Below are positions 8,008 through 16,985 of a stretch of DNA of 64,000 nucleotides, one piece after another (position 1 is the first letter of the stretch; each line of letters begins with the position of its first letter). Location: contig FMVL01000004.1 of NCBI GenBank assembly GCA_900102235.1, forward strand, positions 197,745-261,744. Reading direction: 5' to 3'. The translations under genes and the position numbers were made by a program. A model generated the notes under the pieces. It made no database searches. It was not told the DNA's origin and was given only the letters and a program-made list of their open reading frames with translations. Source of the stretch: Lachnospiraceae bacterium XBB2008. GTDB taxonomy: Bacteria; Bacillota; Clostridia; Lachnospirales; Lachnospiraceae.

Positions 8008-9123
8008 TCATTCGTATTGGAAGAAGTCGCCCTCTTCGATACGGCGGTCAATGACTGGAAGTGCGGCTTCGTATTCGGCACGCCACTTCTCATAGGCTTC
8101 GTCCCACGACGGATCTGAAGCTTTATCCGCATCAGTTCTGTGATCGGGCAGATCATAATGCTCACGCAGGTATTCCCCGATGAAAACCGTGCACTTCTGC
8201 GCGCCCGCAGCATTTGTATGAATGCCATAATCGCTGAAATCCCTTGAAAAATCAAGTCCGATCTCGTCATAGTACAGGTTCATGTCCAGATAATCGTATC
8301 CGGCTGCCTCCACCACGTCCCGTATATGTGCCAGTTTCTCCGCAGCCCCGTCCTCGAGAACATATGGAGTCACATAGAAAAGCACCTGAGCATCCACATC
8401 CTTAAGCTCTGCAAGAAGATCTGCAAGAGCCTGTTCCTGATATTTATCAAGCCCGGCCGGAACGGGATCTGTCGGGACAACCGGAGCCTCCGCCGGCCCG
8501 ACCTTATCGGTTATCTTATATCCCTTATACGAATCAGGCGCGGTAAAGCGCCATCCTCTCCACTGCGAGGGCCTGATCAGGCTATCCCAGTTCGAATGAT
8601 ACTTGAATATGTCGAAGTAATAGGTATATCTCTCCGTATCGATATCCGTCATATGCGTTGTCACCATGGCGTTGATCGCGGCGATACGGTTAAAAGAATA
8701 CTTCATGTTATCGGTCACTTCACGGGTATAGACCATGTTGCTCCCAAGACCTTCTTCTATGCCCGTATACATGCGCATCTCAAACATATACAGCTTCGGT
8801 GACTGGGTCTTCTCGGTCTCTTTTACGAGAAATCTCCCTGCGATAGGACGCTGGACATTGCTTCCCAGAGGGTAAGCTTTGATGCCGTACTCGCCGTAGA
8901 GCTGGGGAGTCGAGATAAAAGAGTACGAGGGGCTCGAGCCGATGATCACGATATCAAGAGAATCCTTGGGCTCAGCGTAAAAACCCATGAAGCGGGACTT
9001 CGTATCGATGTCCGGACGCAGGATATATGTGAGCGTCGTGAGAGTCAGCACGAATATCATCACAAACGCCAGAGCTGCTGTAAGCGGACGTATGAAGTTT
9101 TTGCCTGACTTATTGTTTCCCAT
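8008..9123 (-). CDS. AlgJ/DltD-like SGNH protein, MBOAT partner
   Basis: 371 residues, one N-terminal transmembrane segment (about 12-34) and an extracytoplasmic SGNH-like domain. IGSSPSYS (Gly62-Ser63-Ser64) stands at the nucleophile block, and DYGIHTN (Asp298...His302) at the C-terminal Asp/His block. The ATG directly abuts the stop codon of the MBOAT gene. This arrangement matches DltB-DltD and AlgI-AlgJ pairs, where the MBOAT protein moves an acyl group across the membrane and the SGNH partner transfers it to the polymer. It is the last gene of the six-gene acylation cassette and is followed by a terminator. Confidence 0.8.
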   Translation of the reverse strand: MGNNKSGKNFIRPLTAALAFVMIFVLTLTTLTYILRPDIDTKSRFMGFYAEPKDSLDIVIIGSSPSYSFISTPQLYGEYGIKAYPLGSNVQRPIAGRFLVKETEKTQSPKLYMFEMRMYTGIEEGLGSNMVYTREVTDNMKYSFNRIAAINAMVTTHMTDIDTERYTYYFDIFKYHSNWDSLIRPSQWRGWRFTAPDSYKGYKITDKVGPAEAPVVPTDPVPAGLDKYQEQALADLLAELKDVDAQVLFYVTPYVLEDGAAEKLAHIRDVVEAAGYDYLDMNLYYDEIGLDFSRDFSDYGIHTNAAGAQKCTVFIGEYLREHYDLPDHRTDADKASDPSWDEAYEKWRAEYEAALPVIDRRIEEGDFFQYE

Positions 9124-10752
9124 CTAGAATCCCTGATAAATAAACTCTGCCGCGCTGTAGCCCGGACCGTATTGACCCAGGATGATAACGTAAAAGAGAA
9201 GCGCGAACCATACGATAAAACGCAGGACTATCGGGCGCGCGGCGATGTATGCGCGCACATCAGTCCGTGTTTTGGCGATATCGACAAGCATCAGAATCAG
9301 CAGGCTGAATACCAGCACAAATATATCGACATATGCGAGTCCGAAAGAGCTTGTCGCCTTGAGTGCGCGCAAGCCGTCTGCCGAAAAGGCTCCCGTAAAC
9401 CCACGGAAAAGTCCCACAACCTCAGCGCTATGTCTGCGGACGCCGCACCCAAGCATTCCGATAGCATAACTAACAGAAGGCGATCTGAAAAACGCCATGC
9501 CGAATGCAAACAGAAGGAACGTCCTTATCATCCTGAGAACATTAAGAACCTTCGAATCGGGATCGACCTTCATGGACTTCCACAATTTCTTAAATGGCTC
9601 CTCCAGAAGTTCCTCCATTACGATATAGAACCACTGCAAAAGTCCGGACCCGATCACAAACGTCATGCTGCCGCCGTGCCATAAACCGATAATAAGCCAG
9701 AGAACGAACATCGCAGCGAAGGTGGAGAAGCGCTTTGCCTTCTTCTTTGCCTTCTTCACGGCCGCCTTGCTGTCAGGGCTGTCAGGATCATTGGTGGGCT
9801 TATCCACGCCGAACATCTTCTCCAGTCTGCCGGTCAGTTTGGAATGCACTCCGGTCCTGAGCTGCGGGTAAAAGATGTACTCCTTACACCACGTGCCGAG
9901 GGTCATGTGCCAGCGGCGCCAGAGCTCGGCTATCGTCTTCGAGAAGAACGGTGTGTCGAAATTCTCAGGCAGTTTTAGACCGAAGCACTGCGAGATCCCC
10001 AGAACGATATCCATCAGTCCGGAGAAATCGGCATACAACTGGATCGTAAAACATATGATCGCACCCCATACATAAATACCACCAAAGCCGGCAGGATTAT
10101 CGAATACGACCGCCACCACTATACTGAGTCTCTCAGCGATGACCAGTTTCTTGAAGAATCCCCAGAGCATCCTCTGCAGGCCGCGTGTCAGAGACTCATA
10201 ACTGAAAGAATGCGCTTCAAAGAATCCTGCGCCAACCTCGCGGTATTGCATGATAGGCCCCGATACAAGCGCCGGGCCGTACATTCCGAAAGTCAGCAGT
10301 TTCAGATAGTTTTTCTCCGGCACGACTATACCGTTATATACATCGACCAGATAACTGATCAGTGTAAACGTATAGTAGGACAGGCCGAGAGGAATGAGCG
10401 AAGACAGGAAAGCCTCCATAAATTCCGGATAAGCAGAAACTTTCACCCAGATAAATTTCGTGTATTTAAGCAATATCAGGATCGCCAGCAAAGCGATGAC
10501 GCCGACAGTAACTGCCGTTCGTCTGCTTCGGCTCTGAGTCTGAGCGTCACAGGAAGCGATGCGCCCGGCGCACAGATATACGACAAGAGTGCTGACTATC
10601 GGGAAAAGGACAAGAAACGGATACCCGTTCACAAGATAAAAGGCAATGCTGCTTACGAGAAGAACGCCCCACTGAAACGCGCGCGGGACGAGATAATACA
10701 CTGCCAATATGATCGCAAATGCACACAAAAAATAAAAGTCGGTCAGATTCAT
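9124..10752 (-). CDS. MBOAT family O-acyltransferase (cassette 1)
   Basis: 542-residue multi-pass membrane protein. The MBOAT signature histidine is His359 in GLWHGGS, and the second conserved histidine is His282 in LWRRWHMTLGTW. The GPIMQYREV and ADFSGLMDIVLGI segments are typical of the AlgI/DltB branch. A Lys/Ala-rich cytoplasmic loop (about residues 320-340) is shared with the MBOAT at 60877, so the two are close relatives. Its ATG is 5 nt after the SDR stop with no clear ribosome site, suggesting coupled translation. With an acyl carrier protein encoded upstream it probably takes its acyl group from that protein (inference). Confidence 0.92.
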   Translation of the reverse strand: MNLTDFYFLCAFAIILAVYYLVPRAFQWGVLLVSSIAFYLVNGYPFLVLFPIVSTLVVYLCAGRIASCDAQTQSRSRRTAVTVGVIALLAILILLKYTKFIWVKVSAYPEFMEAFLSSLIPLGLSYYTFTLISYLVDVYNGIVVPEKNYLKLLTFGMYGPALVSGPIMQYREVGAGFFEAHSFSYESLTRGLQRMLWGFFKKLVIAERLSIVVAVVFDNPAGFGGIYVWGAIICFTIQLYADFSGLMDIVLGISQCFGLKLPENFDTPFFSKTIAELWRRWHMTLGTWCKEYIFYPQLRTGVHSKLTGRLEKMFGVDKPTNDPDSPDSKAAVKKAKKKAKRFSTFAAMFVLWLIIGLWHGGSMTFVIGSGLLQWFYIVMEELLEEPFKKLWKSMKVDPDSKVLNVLRMIRTFLLFAFGMAFFRSPSVSYAIGMLGCGVRRHSAEVVGLFRGFTGAFSADGLRALKATSSFGLAYVDIFVLVFSLLILMLVDIAKTRTDVRAYIAARPIVLRFIVWFALLFYVIILGQYGPGYSAAEFIYQGF

Positions 10753-10757
10753 TTATA

Positions 10758-11465
10758 TCAATTAACGAGGATGTTGGTCCCGTTTGCGTCCGACTCATCG
10801 GAAAGAAGGCTTACGATATGCGGAACAACTTCTTCTACGGTGAGCAGTCTGCCCGAAGGACGCGATGCCGCATACTGTTCGATGATCAGGTGGGACAGCG
10901 CCGATACATATGCCGTATCGATCATGTCCGGGGACACGGCATTTATCCGCACACCGCTTGAAGCATATTCGGAAGCCAGACTCTTCATGAGTCCGAGAAG
11001 AGCATATTTAACGGTCACGTAGACGGACTGATTGGCGGGAGGATTCCCTTCCGTCACCGATGAAAGGACGAAGACGACACGTCCGCTGCCTCTTTTTTTC
11101 ATGACCGGCAAAAACGCCTGAAGCGGGATCACCGATGAGCGCAGCGCCAGGTTCATGGCCGTTTCAAACGATTCATAATCAGTCTTTGCAAACTTCTGTA
11201 TCTCATACGGAGCCATGGGGATATGAACGATATCATCGGGTTCTCCGCCGGCGCCGATCAGAATATCGACCATGGAATTCACTTCATCGGCGGATGAAAG
11301 ATCCGCTAAAACAGGACGAACCTTATCACCGTACTTTTCCACAAGAGCATCCAGTTTTCCCGGCGTACGGTAGTGGGCCCAGATGATATCATATTTGTCG
11401 ACAACACTGTCGATAAGGGCTCTTCCTATGTCAGATGAACCACCGAGTATGAGCAAAGATTTCAT
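10758..11465 (-). CDS. Short-chain dehydrogenase/reductase (FabG-like)
   Basis: 235 residues with the classical SDR layout: cofactor loop GGSSDIG at 8-14, a Ser pair at 135-136 (VFVLSSVTEG), and catalytic YVTVK with Tyr149/Lys153. RINAVSPDMIDT near the C-terminus matches the FabG-type substrate loop. The start at 11465 overlaps the MaoC stop by 4 nt (ATGA). Next to an acyl carrier protein and a MaoC hydratase it most plausibly interconverts a keto and hydroxy acyl-ACP. A sugar-nucleotide role is possible but less supported by context. Confidence 0.85.
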   Translation of the reverse strand: MKSLLILGGSSDIGRALIDSVVDKYDIIWAHYRTPGKLDALVEKYGDKVRPVLADLSSADEVNSMVDILIGAGGEPDDIVHIPMAPYEIQKFAKTDYESFETAMNLALRSSVIPLQAFLPVMKKRGSGRVVFVLSSVTEGNPPANQSVYVTVKYALLGLMKSLASEYASSGVRINAVSPDMIDTAYVSALSHLIIEQYAASRPSGRLLTVEEVVPHIVSLLSDESDANGTNILVN

Positions 11466-11878
11466 TCCAGTACTCCTATCTGCATCCTGCCGCGACACAC
11501 CTTTTCGCCGTTCTGATTGCGGATCGCGATCTTCATGTCAAAAAAGCGGCCTTCGTCATTAACATCCGTGACCTCACCGGACACCGTAAGTTCATCCCCG
11601 ACCATCACAGGTTTGGGGAACTTCACTTCCACACTGCGGATCAGGCTGTTGCGACCCGGAAGATATACGCCGGCAAGCGTCGACAGAAATGAAGATGTCA
11701 GCATGCCGTATGCGATCTCACGCTCATATCCGTGCTCAGAAGCAAACTCAGGATCCGTATGCATCGGATTCACGTCGCCCGTGATATCACGAAACTTCTC
11801 CATCATTTCCGCAGTCACGGTCACGGTGAAGCTTTCGGTGAGTCCTATATGTATATCTTCGTACTTATACTCGTTCAT
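11462..11878 (-). CDS. MaoC-like (R)-specific hydratase/dehydratase
   Basis: 138-residue hot-dog fold protein. The catalytic loop reads GDVNPMHTDP with Asp35 and His40, followed by the glycine-containing AYGML helix, as in MaoC and PhaJ enzymes that add or remove water at enoyl/3-hydroxyacyl thioesters. It begins 13 nt after the ACP stop and overlaps the SDR start. The SDR and MaoC pair resembles a keto-reduction and dehydration module acting on the ACP-bound acyl group. Confidence 0.87.
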   Translation of the reverse strand: MNEYKYEDIHIGLTESFTVTVTAEMMEKFRDITGDVNPMHTDPEFASEHGYEREIAYGMLTSSFLSTLAGVYLPGRNSLIRSVEVKFPKPVMVGDELTVSGEVTDVNDEGRFFDMKIAIRNQNGEKVCRGRMQIGVLE

Positions 11879-11891
11879 TGAAGTTTTAAAC

Positions 11892-12131
11892 TCAGATCAT
11901 CGATTCAATAAGGTCTACCATCTCACCGACATTTTTAAGGGTGACGATCTGACCCATGTTGAACCTCACACCGAACTGCTGCTCCACCGCAGCGATCAGA
12001 TTGATATGCTCGAGAGAATCCCAATCCTCTATATCGTCGGCGGTAGTCTCATCGCTCACTGTGATCGATTCATCATCAAACACATCGCGGAAAACTTCAT
12101 TTAACTGTTCAAAAATCTCATCTCTGTTCAT
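11892..12131 (-). CDS. Acyl carrier protein
   Basis: 79 residues, acidic, with the phosphopantetheine attachment motif DSLEH (Ser39) in the expected place. The start has an AAGGGGG ribosome site. It lies between the FkbH-like and MaoC genes and fills the place that DltC holds in dlt operons: carrier of the activated acyl group later moved by the MBOAT protein. It is not the housekeeping FabD/F-linked ACP judging by neighbours. Confidence 0.92.
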   Translation of the reverse strand: MNRDEIFEQLNEVFRDVFDDESITVSDETTADDIEDWDSLEHINLIAAVEQQFGVRFNMGQIVTLKNVGEMVDLIESMI

Positions 12132-12177
12132 GGTAAAACCCCCTTGTGTTCAAATCTTTAGTCCCGGTCCGGGATCA

Positions 12178-13968
12178 TTAGTCTGCTTTCACATCAATGA
12201 CCGTGTTTCGCTTTTCCCACACACCCGAAACATCGAGTTCCCAGACCGTGCTTCCGTCGGGCTTATCTTCCGTCTTCGTAAATCCCATGGCGTTATAGAA
12301 CTCCTTCACCATGCCGTTCTTGGCTGTCGGATAGAAATAACCGTATATCGTCTTAAGTCCCGCCGCCTTTGCGGCATCAACCATCGAATCCAGCATGGCA
12401 TATTCCATATCGCGCTTTAAGACTCTGCAGCTCATCAGCCACAGTTCCATGTGCAGCGCCTGCTGATCAGCGTCTATCCTTCCCATCAGGAGCGACACGA
12501 TGCCGTTATCACCGAACTTGTCGGATAACTGTCCGTACAGAGTGATGTATTCGTCCGAACCGGCATACTTCTCTATATCGGCCACAGTGCAGCGAAGAGT
12601 CGTCAGATTGAACTGGTTTGATTTATTCGTAAGCTGTGAGATGCGGTTATAGTACAGCGGTTCGAAGGGCGCTATATGCGCGCTCATCTGTAAGCCCAGC
12701 AGGTACTCGTGATAGTCGGTAAAAGCGGCCTGCATATGCGCACGCTCCGCATTGGCGCGATACATCTCGTTACGTTTCTTATCGTCATCGGACAAGCCGA
12801 TCACTTCGAAATATCCGTTCTTATCGATGCGTCTGATATACTCCTCAGGCTGTCCGATATCGGGCGCGGATACACCCGGGATCTGTTCTTCAACTATCAT
12901 CCTCTCGGCGGGATTATCATCGACGAATACCATCGAATCGGGAAGGATATTGATGGCCGAAGCTATGTCCTTAAAGTTTAAGTCTTTCGGATCCCAGTTG
13001 GCTCTGATCTCGATGAAATCATCGGGAGTAAGGACAGATGCGGGATGCTTAAGACCCGCGAGCGCATTATCCTCATCATTCTTGGAGTCGACATTGAGCA
13101 GGACTCCTATGCTCTTCTGCTCCTTAAGATAGGTCTGGAATTCGGTATAGGTCTGACCGACCGGAGTTTCCATTCCGATCTCCAGGTTCTCGGGACCGTC
13201 ATCGCCGACTATGCCGCCCCAGAGTGTGTTATCCAGATCGAGCACCAGGGCTTTTTTGTTTTTTCCCCAGACAGCCTTGCATATATGCGAGAGGCTGAAG
13301 GCAAATTCGGGGATAGCCTGCATCGAACACATATATTTATACATATGCCAGAATGCGGGATCACACCACTTATCGAGACCGTAAGATGCCGACAGATAGT
13401 TGATGTCGTGAATATAAAAAGCCTCATGAGACTCAGCATACGAAGCAAACTTCTCATTCAGACGATTAACGAATCTCACCCGGCCGGAAGCTTCTACCGC
13501 ATCGCAATTGCCCATGATCCTGTAAAAAGGATACTCGAAATTATTCTGAATGATCGGGCACCGGTATTTCGCTGCCAGATGCTCCCACATGCCTTCAAAA
13601 CGCGCATATTCCGCATCCAGGCAGGCGGCCGCTTCATCGGCGCCGATTCCGGGAGCCGGGAGATTTTCGATATTCTTAAAGCCCGTATGGATATAGATCA
13701 GATCGGGCTCAAATGAAACGAGCTCCTCGGGATCGAACATCGCATCCTGATAGTACTGGGCATATTCAGACTCGTAAAATACCGGCTCTATTCCGTAGTT
13801 TAAGAGGAACAGCTCAAGTATGCGGATGAAGTCATGTGTTGTCGAGCCGCCGAGCACCGCCACTTTCTTACAGGTGCGCGCACTTCCGTCTGCGAGCAGT
13901 TCCCTGCGTATCGCCTTGGACTTCTTCAGTATATATTCGGGATCAAAAGGGTATTCTAATGTTTTCAT
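12178..13968 (-). CDS. FkbH-like HAD-IIIC enzyme (predicted acyl loading onto ACP)
   Basis: 596 residues in three parts: an SGNH-like N-terminal domain (LGGSTTHD at 39-46), a HAD-IIIC domain with nucleophile motif VLDLDNTLWGG (Asp244, Asp246), and a C-terminal GNAT-like region (about 420-590). FkbH proteins take 1,3-bisphosphoglycerate, remove phosphate and load a D-glyceryl group on a carrier protein in the methoxymalonyl-ACP and tetronate pathways. The acyl carrier gene follows after 46 nt. The ATG at 13968 overlaps the upstream stop (ATGA), has no ribosome site, and is preceded 7 nt away by an extended -10 box. The start codon further upstream would extend into the neighbouring gene. Confidence 0.88.
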   Translation of the reverse strand: MKTLEYPFDPEYILKKSKAIRRELLADGSARTCKKVAVLGGSTTHDFIRILELFLLNYGIEPVFYESEYAQYYQDAMFDPEELVSFEPDLIYIHTGFKNIENLPAPGIGADEAAACLDAEYARFEGMWEHLAAKYRCPIIQNNFEYPFYRIMGNCDAVEASGRVRFVNRLNEKFASYAESHEAFYIHDINYLSASYGLDKWCDPAFWHMYKYMCSMQAIPEFAFSLSHICKAVWGKNKKALVLDLDNTLWGGIVGDDGPENLEIGMETPVGQTYTEFQTYLKEQKSIGVLLNVDSKNDEDNALAGLKHPASVLTPDDFIEIRANWDPKDLNFKDIASAINILPDSMVFVDDNPAERMIVEEQIPGVSAPDIGQPEEYIRRIDKNGYFEVIGLSDDDKKRNEMYRANAERAHMQAAFTDYHEYLLGLQMSAHIAPFEPLYYNRISQLTNKSNQFNLTTLRCTVADIEKYAGSDEYITLYGQLSDKFGDNGIVSLLMGRIDADQQALHMELWLMSCRVLKRDMEYAMLDSMVDAAKAAGLKTIYGYFYPTAKNGMVKEFYNAMGFTKTEDKPDGSTVWELDVSGVWEKRNTVIDVKAD

Positions 13969-15551
13969 CGTTCTGATTTTAGCATAAGTGATGACACAAC
14001 CACAACCGGACATACAAGGTAGGTGACATAGAAGAATCTTGCATCGGCGCTCGTAAGCAGCAGCATGGTTCCGAAGTCATATACAAAGACGGGAAGGCAG
14101 ACTAAGATCTTTTTCCAGTCGCCGCGTTTACGAAGATCAAAGCACGCCAGCATGACACTCAGCATGATCACGAGCGCAAATGCGCTCTGCCGCGTAAAGT
14201 TATATCCGTGAAGCCGAACGAGCTTGTAGCAGATCATAAGCGCGCTCGCAAGCGGCTCATGCCAGTCCGTCACGATCCCGTCGTCATTCTCGACTATCTG
14301 CGGTCCGATAAAGCCCTGATCGAGGATGTCCCACCCGTACACGATATCCGTCAGTTCCAGTATAGCCTTAAACGAAGGTCCGGGTGAAGCCTTGATACAC
14401 TTAAGAGACATCTTAACTATCGGCATGACTCCGGTCTCTTCTATGATGTCCAGATCGAGACCGCGCCAGTATTTCATGATGCCGAAATTACCGAGTTCGT
14501 AGGATGTTTCCCACTCTTCCTGCGGCGCTATCGCATAGACAAACTCTGCTGTCTCGGCATCGAGTTTTTCCGGAGTCTGAACGGTCACATTTCCTATGAT
14601 CGCCATGGGCAGTCCCACCGCCTGCACGACCGTCTGCGGATTTGATTCCACCTGCAAAAGCGAATAGACGGGCCCCTTTATCAGGAACATGAACACCGCA
14701 AACCACAGCGCCAGCTGTATCCATTTACTGAACTTAAGCACGAAGATAAGGGCGAGCACCAGGAATATCGCAAAAATGATCCCGTTATGCCTGAATATCC
14801 CGGCAGAAGCTGTTACAAAACCAAAAGCGGCCGGGCGCCACCATTTTCCGGCCCACTCCCCGTCCGTAAGAAGCACCTTCGCCGCCATGATCATCGCAAC
14901 GGCTCCGGCAAGGGCGAATGCTATATCCTTAAGCGGATAAAGAAGCACGAGTCCGGTATACGGGTTAAGAACGATGTATCCCCACGAGATAAGCGCGGGC
15001 AGGCGTCCCGCAAATCCGTATATCGTGGCGGTCATATAGCCGATCACCACCGAGAAAACAAGCATCTGCCAGAACACGACGGACCAGACCGCTCCGCCGG
15101 TGAGTTTTAACGGAACGGTAAAGAAGAGCAGCGTGTGCCATACGGGATGCCAGTCATTATAGTGTCCCGTCATAGCCTGCTCATACTGTTCTATGGAATC
15201 CTTAAAATACGATCCAGGAAAATAAGCCCAGAGCCACAAAAGCAGAATGAAGAAACATACCAAAGCGGATGCAGCGAAGATCTTAAGTGAAGTTCCCCCT
15301 GCGATCCCAAGATCACGCGAAGAGCGGTTTGCCCCAAGCACTGTCCCGTCTGCCCCGCGCAGATGTATCCTCGATATAAGCCCGAGAACCGGGCCCGAAA
15401 CCAGGAACCACACGAGGGCCGAAACAGTCATTATAACAGCCAGGAGAAGCGCGTTTTCCGTAACGAATCCGTACGCAAACGCTACCGTAGGCAACAGCAT
15501 GTAGACAGTAAACAGTATCCTGTTGATCAGTGCGGGTCTGTCCTTTTTCAT
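13965..15551 (-). CDS. DUF6020-like polytopic membrane protein, probable GT-C glycosyltransferase (copy A)
   Basis: 528 residues with about a dozen hydrophobic segments. Around residues 108-140 lies a motif shared with three other proteins of this window: FPGSYFKDS followed by DWHPVWHT. An acidic residue in the first outer loop plus a downstream His cluster is the pattern of GT-C enzymes that use polyprenyl-phosphate sugars. FRHNGIIFA and LLLTSADARFFYVTY near the C-terminus are also shared. A GGGAG ribosome site precedes the ATG, which overlaps the flippase stop by 4 nt. The family assignment rests on recall; sugar and acceptor are unknown. Confidence 0.72.
   Translation of the reverse strand: MKKDRPALINRILFTVYMLLPTVAFAYGFVTENALLLAVIMTVSALVWFLVSGPVLGLISRIHLRGADGTVLGANRSSRDLGIAGGTSLKIFAASALVCFFILLLWLWAYFPGSYFKDSIEQYEQAMTGHYNDWHPVWHTLLFFTVPLKLTGGAVWSVVFWQMLVFSVVIGYMTATIYGFAGRLPALISWGYIVLNPYTGLVLLYPLKDIAFALAGAVAMIMAAKVLLTDGEWAGKWWRPAAFGFVTASAGIFRHNGIIFAIFLVLALIFVLKFSKWIQLALWFAVFMFLIKGPVYSLLQVESNPQTVVQAVGLPMAIIGNVTVQTPEKLDAETAEFVYAIAPQEEWETSYELGNFGIMKYWRGLDLDIIEETGVMPIVKMSLKCIKASPGPSFKAILELTDIVYGWDILDQGFIGPQIVENDDGIVTDWHEPLASALMICYKLVRLHGYNFTRQSAFALVIMLSVMLACFDLRKRGDWKKILVCLPVFVYDFGTMLLLTSADARFFYVTYLVCPVVVVSSLMLKSER
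13976..13984 (-). promoter_or_regulatory. Extended -10 box (TGCTAAAAT) 7 nt before FkbH-like start
   Basis: TGC-TAAAAT ends 7 nt before the ATG of the FkbH-like gene, which has no Shine-Dalgarno sequence. It would place transcription start at or next to the ATG. It lies inside the 3' end of the DUF6020 gene, where it also encodes residues, so chance is possible. Confidence 0.35.
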
Positions 15552-16903
15552 CCTACGCTCCCGCTCGCCTCCTGTTCCTTCAGTTTACGATGTATGTACA
15601 GGTGCGTCTGAATGGTCTGCGCAACATTAAATACCAGTACACAGATCACAGTGGCAAGGATAACTCCGGTAGACTCCAGTCCGCAGTCTCTGCCCAGCCA
15701 GATGGATAACGGGATGTTGGCAATCGCGCCTGCAAGCCCGAGAGTCAGCTGCACATTAAGTTCACCGACTCCGTTTAAAAATGTCGTATAGATATTGTTC
15801 CAGATCATCAGGAACACGTATATGGCCATGCAGGTAATGAGCCCCTTCGGATATATCAGTTCCTTGCGCAGCCAGATCTTTGCCGCGGGCCTATAGAGGA
15901 AGATGCTCACCAGAAACAGGATCGACATCGGAACAAGCATCTTATCCAGCTTGAGTATGCTTCGCCTGATCCATTTGAAATCGCCCTGCTCCTGCGCAGC
16001 CGTATACTTGGACCACAGCGGGGCAATGAATGCAGTAAACAGTCCGTTGATCAGTCCGAATGCATTGTATGTGGTGATATACGGAGTAACTCTGGTAGGT
16101 CCGAAGATATGTGAAATGATCATGTTATCGGTGGCAAAGATAACAAGAGCATTTATCTGAAGAAAGAAGAATTTGATCCCTATACCGCAGACGTTACCCA
16201 GCTCCTCACGTTTAAAAAAACCGAGAACCGGACGCAGATAATCGTAAACATGCCAGAGTCTCCCGGAGTAGACCAGATTTATGACGATACCGGTGATGCC
16301 TATGATCACGGCAACCGGAAGAAGATCTCCGCGGCCGGTCAGAGTGAGTATCCATATCCCCACGAAATTAAAGATCTGCCCCCAGAGATTCATGAAGGCG
16401 ACCTTTTCAGCTTTCTGAACGGCGTAATACTGGACCTTGATCAGGCCCAGGACGAAATTGATGCATACACACATCAAACTGATGAAAAGTGCCGGGCGGA
16501 TATCCAGCGAAGTCTTAAACAGAGTCCCCAGATCAAGGACAAATACCAGTACTCCGCCGATCAGTGCGGCTATCCCGGAGATCAGGGTAAGCGACATGTA
16601 CCCTGTAGAAGAAGCGGCGCGCGCACGTTCTTTTTCATCCGCCGTAATGTATCTGGTCAGCGTGTTTCTAAGGCCCAGACCGATGCCTACATCAAAGTAA
16701 TTGATCCAGTTGATAACGGAGAGTATGGTCCCCCATACTCCGTATCCTTCTTCACCTAGACAGCGAAGAAGAAGCGGTGTATAAAAAAATGCGATGACCA
16801 TGCTGACAGGTTTGCACATCGCACTTAAGAGCATGCTCCTCTTAAGCGGGTCCTTACGTGCATTCCTGACCAGATCGATCAGTTTGTCCCATCGTTCTTT
16901 CAT
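15548..16903 (-). CDS. Wzx-type oligosaccharide flippase (copy 1)
   Basis: 451-residue polytopic protein of the MATE/PST flippase superfamily. The N-terminal stretch KDPLKRSMLLSAMCKPVSM followed by GEEGYGVWGTILSVINWINYFD is typical of Wzx proteins that move undecaprenyl-linked repeat units across the membrane. The reading frame is open for another 101 codons upstream, but that part lies across the divergent GT2 gene, so the ATG at 16903 is used. It has no ribosome site and an extended -10 box ends 7 nt before it. Confidence 0.87.
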   Translation of the reverse strand: MKERWDKLIDLVRNARKDPLKRSMLLSAMCKPVSMVIAFFYTPLLLRCLGEEGYGVWGTILSVINWINYFDVGIGLGLRNTLTRYITADEKERARAASSTGYMSLTLISGIAALIGGVLVFVLDLGTLFKTSLDIRPALFISLMCVCINFVLGLIKVQYYAVQKAEKVAFMNLWGQIFNFVGIWILTLTGRGDLLPVAVIIGITGIVINLVYSGRLWHVYDYLRPVLGFFKREELGNVCGIGIKFFFLQINALVIFATDNMIISHIFGPTRVTPYITTYNAFGLINGLFTAFIAPLWSKYTAAQEQGDFKWIRRSILKLDKMLVPMSILFLVSIFLYRPAAKIWLRKELIYPKGLITCMAIYVFLMIWNNIYTTFLNGVGELNVQLTLGLAGAIANIPLSIWLGRDCGLESTGVILATVICVLVFNVAQTIQTHLYIHRKLKEQEASGSVG

Positions 16904-16985
16904 GTTATAGATTTTAACATCTATTCGCGATATAATAAATAGTTGTATTATGCGCAAAAACAAGCCTAAACGCGAAAGGATCAGT
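16904..16985. promoter_or_regulatory. Divergent promoter region between Wzx and GtrB-like genes
   Basis: The 82-nt gap serves two genes reading apart. Leftward, TGT-TAAAAT (16911-16919) ends 7 nt before the flippase ATG. Rightward, TATAAT is at 16931-16936 with a poor -35 candidate, and AAAGGA precedes the GT2 ATG at 16986. Confidence 0.5.

Noticed and set aside
12161-12175. Short inverted repeat (TCCCGG/CCGGGA) between FkbH-like and ACP genes
   Set aside because: Only one base separates the arms, so no stable loop, and no T-tract follows; the genes look co-transcribed.
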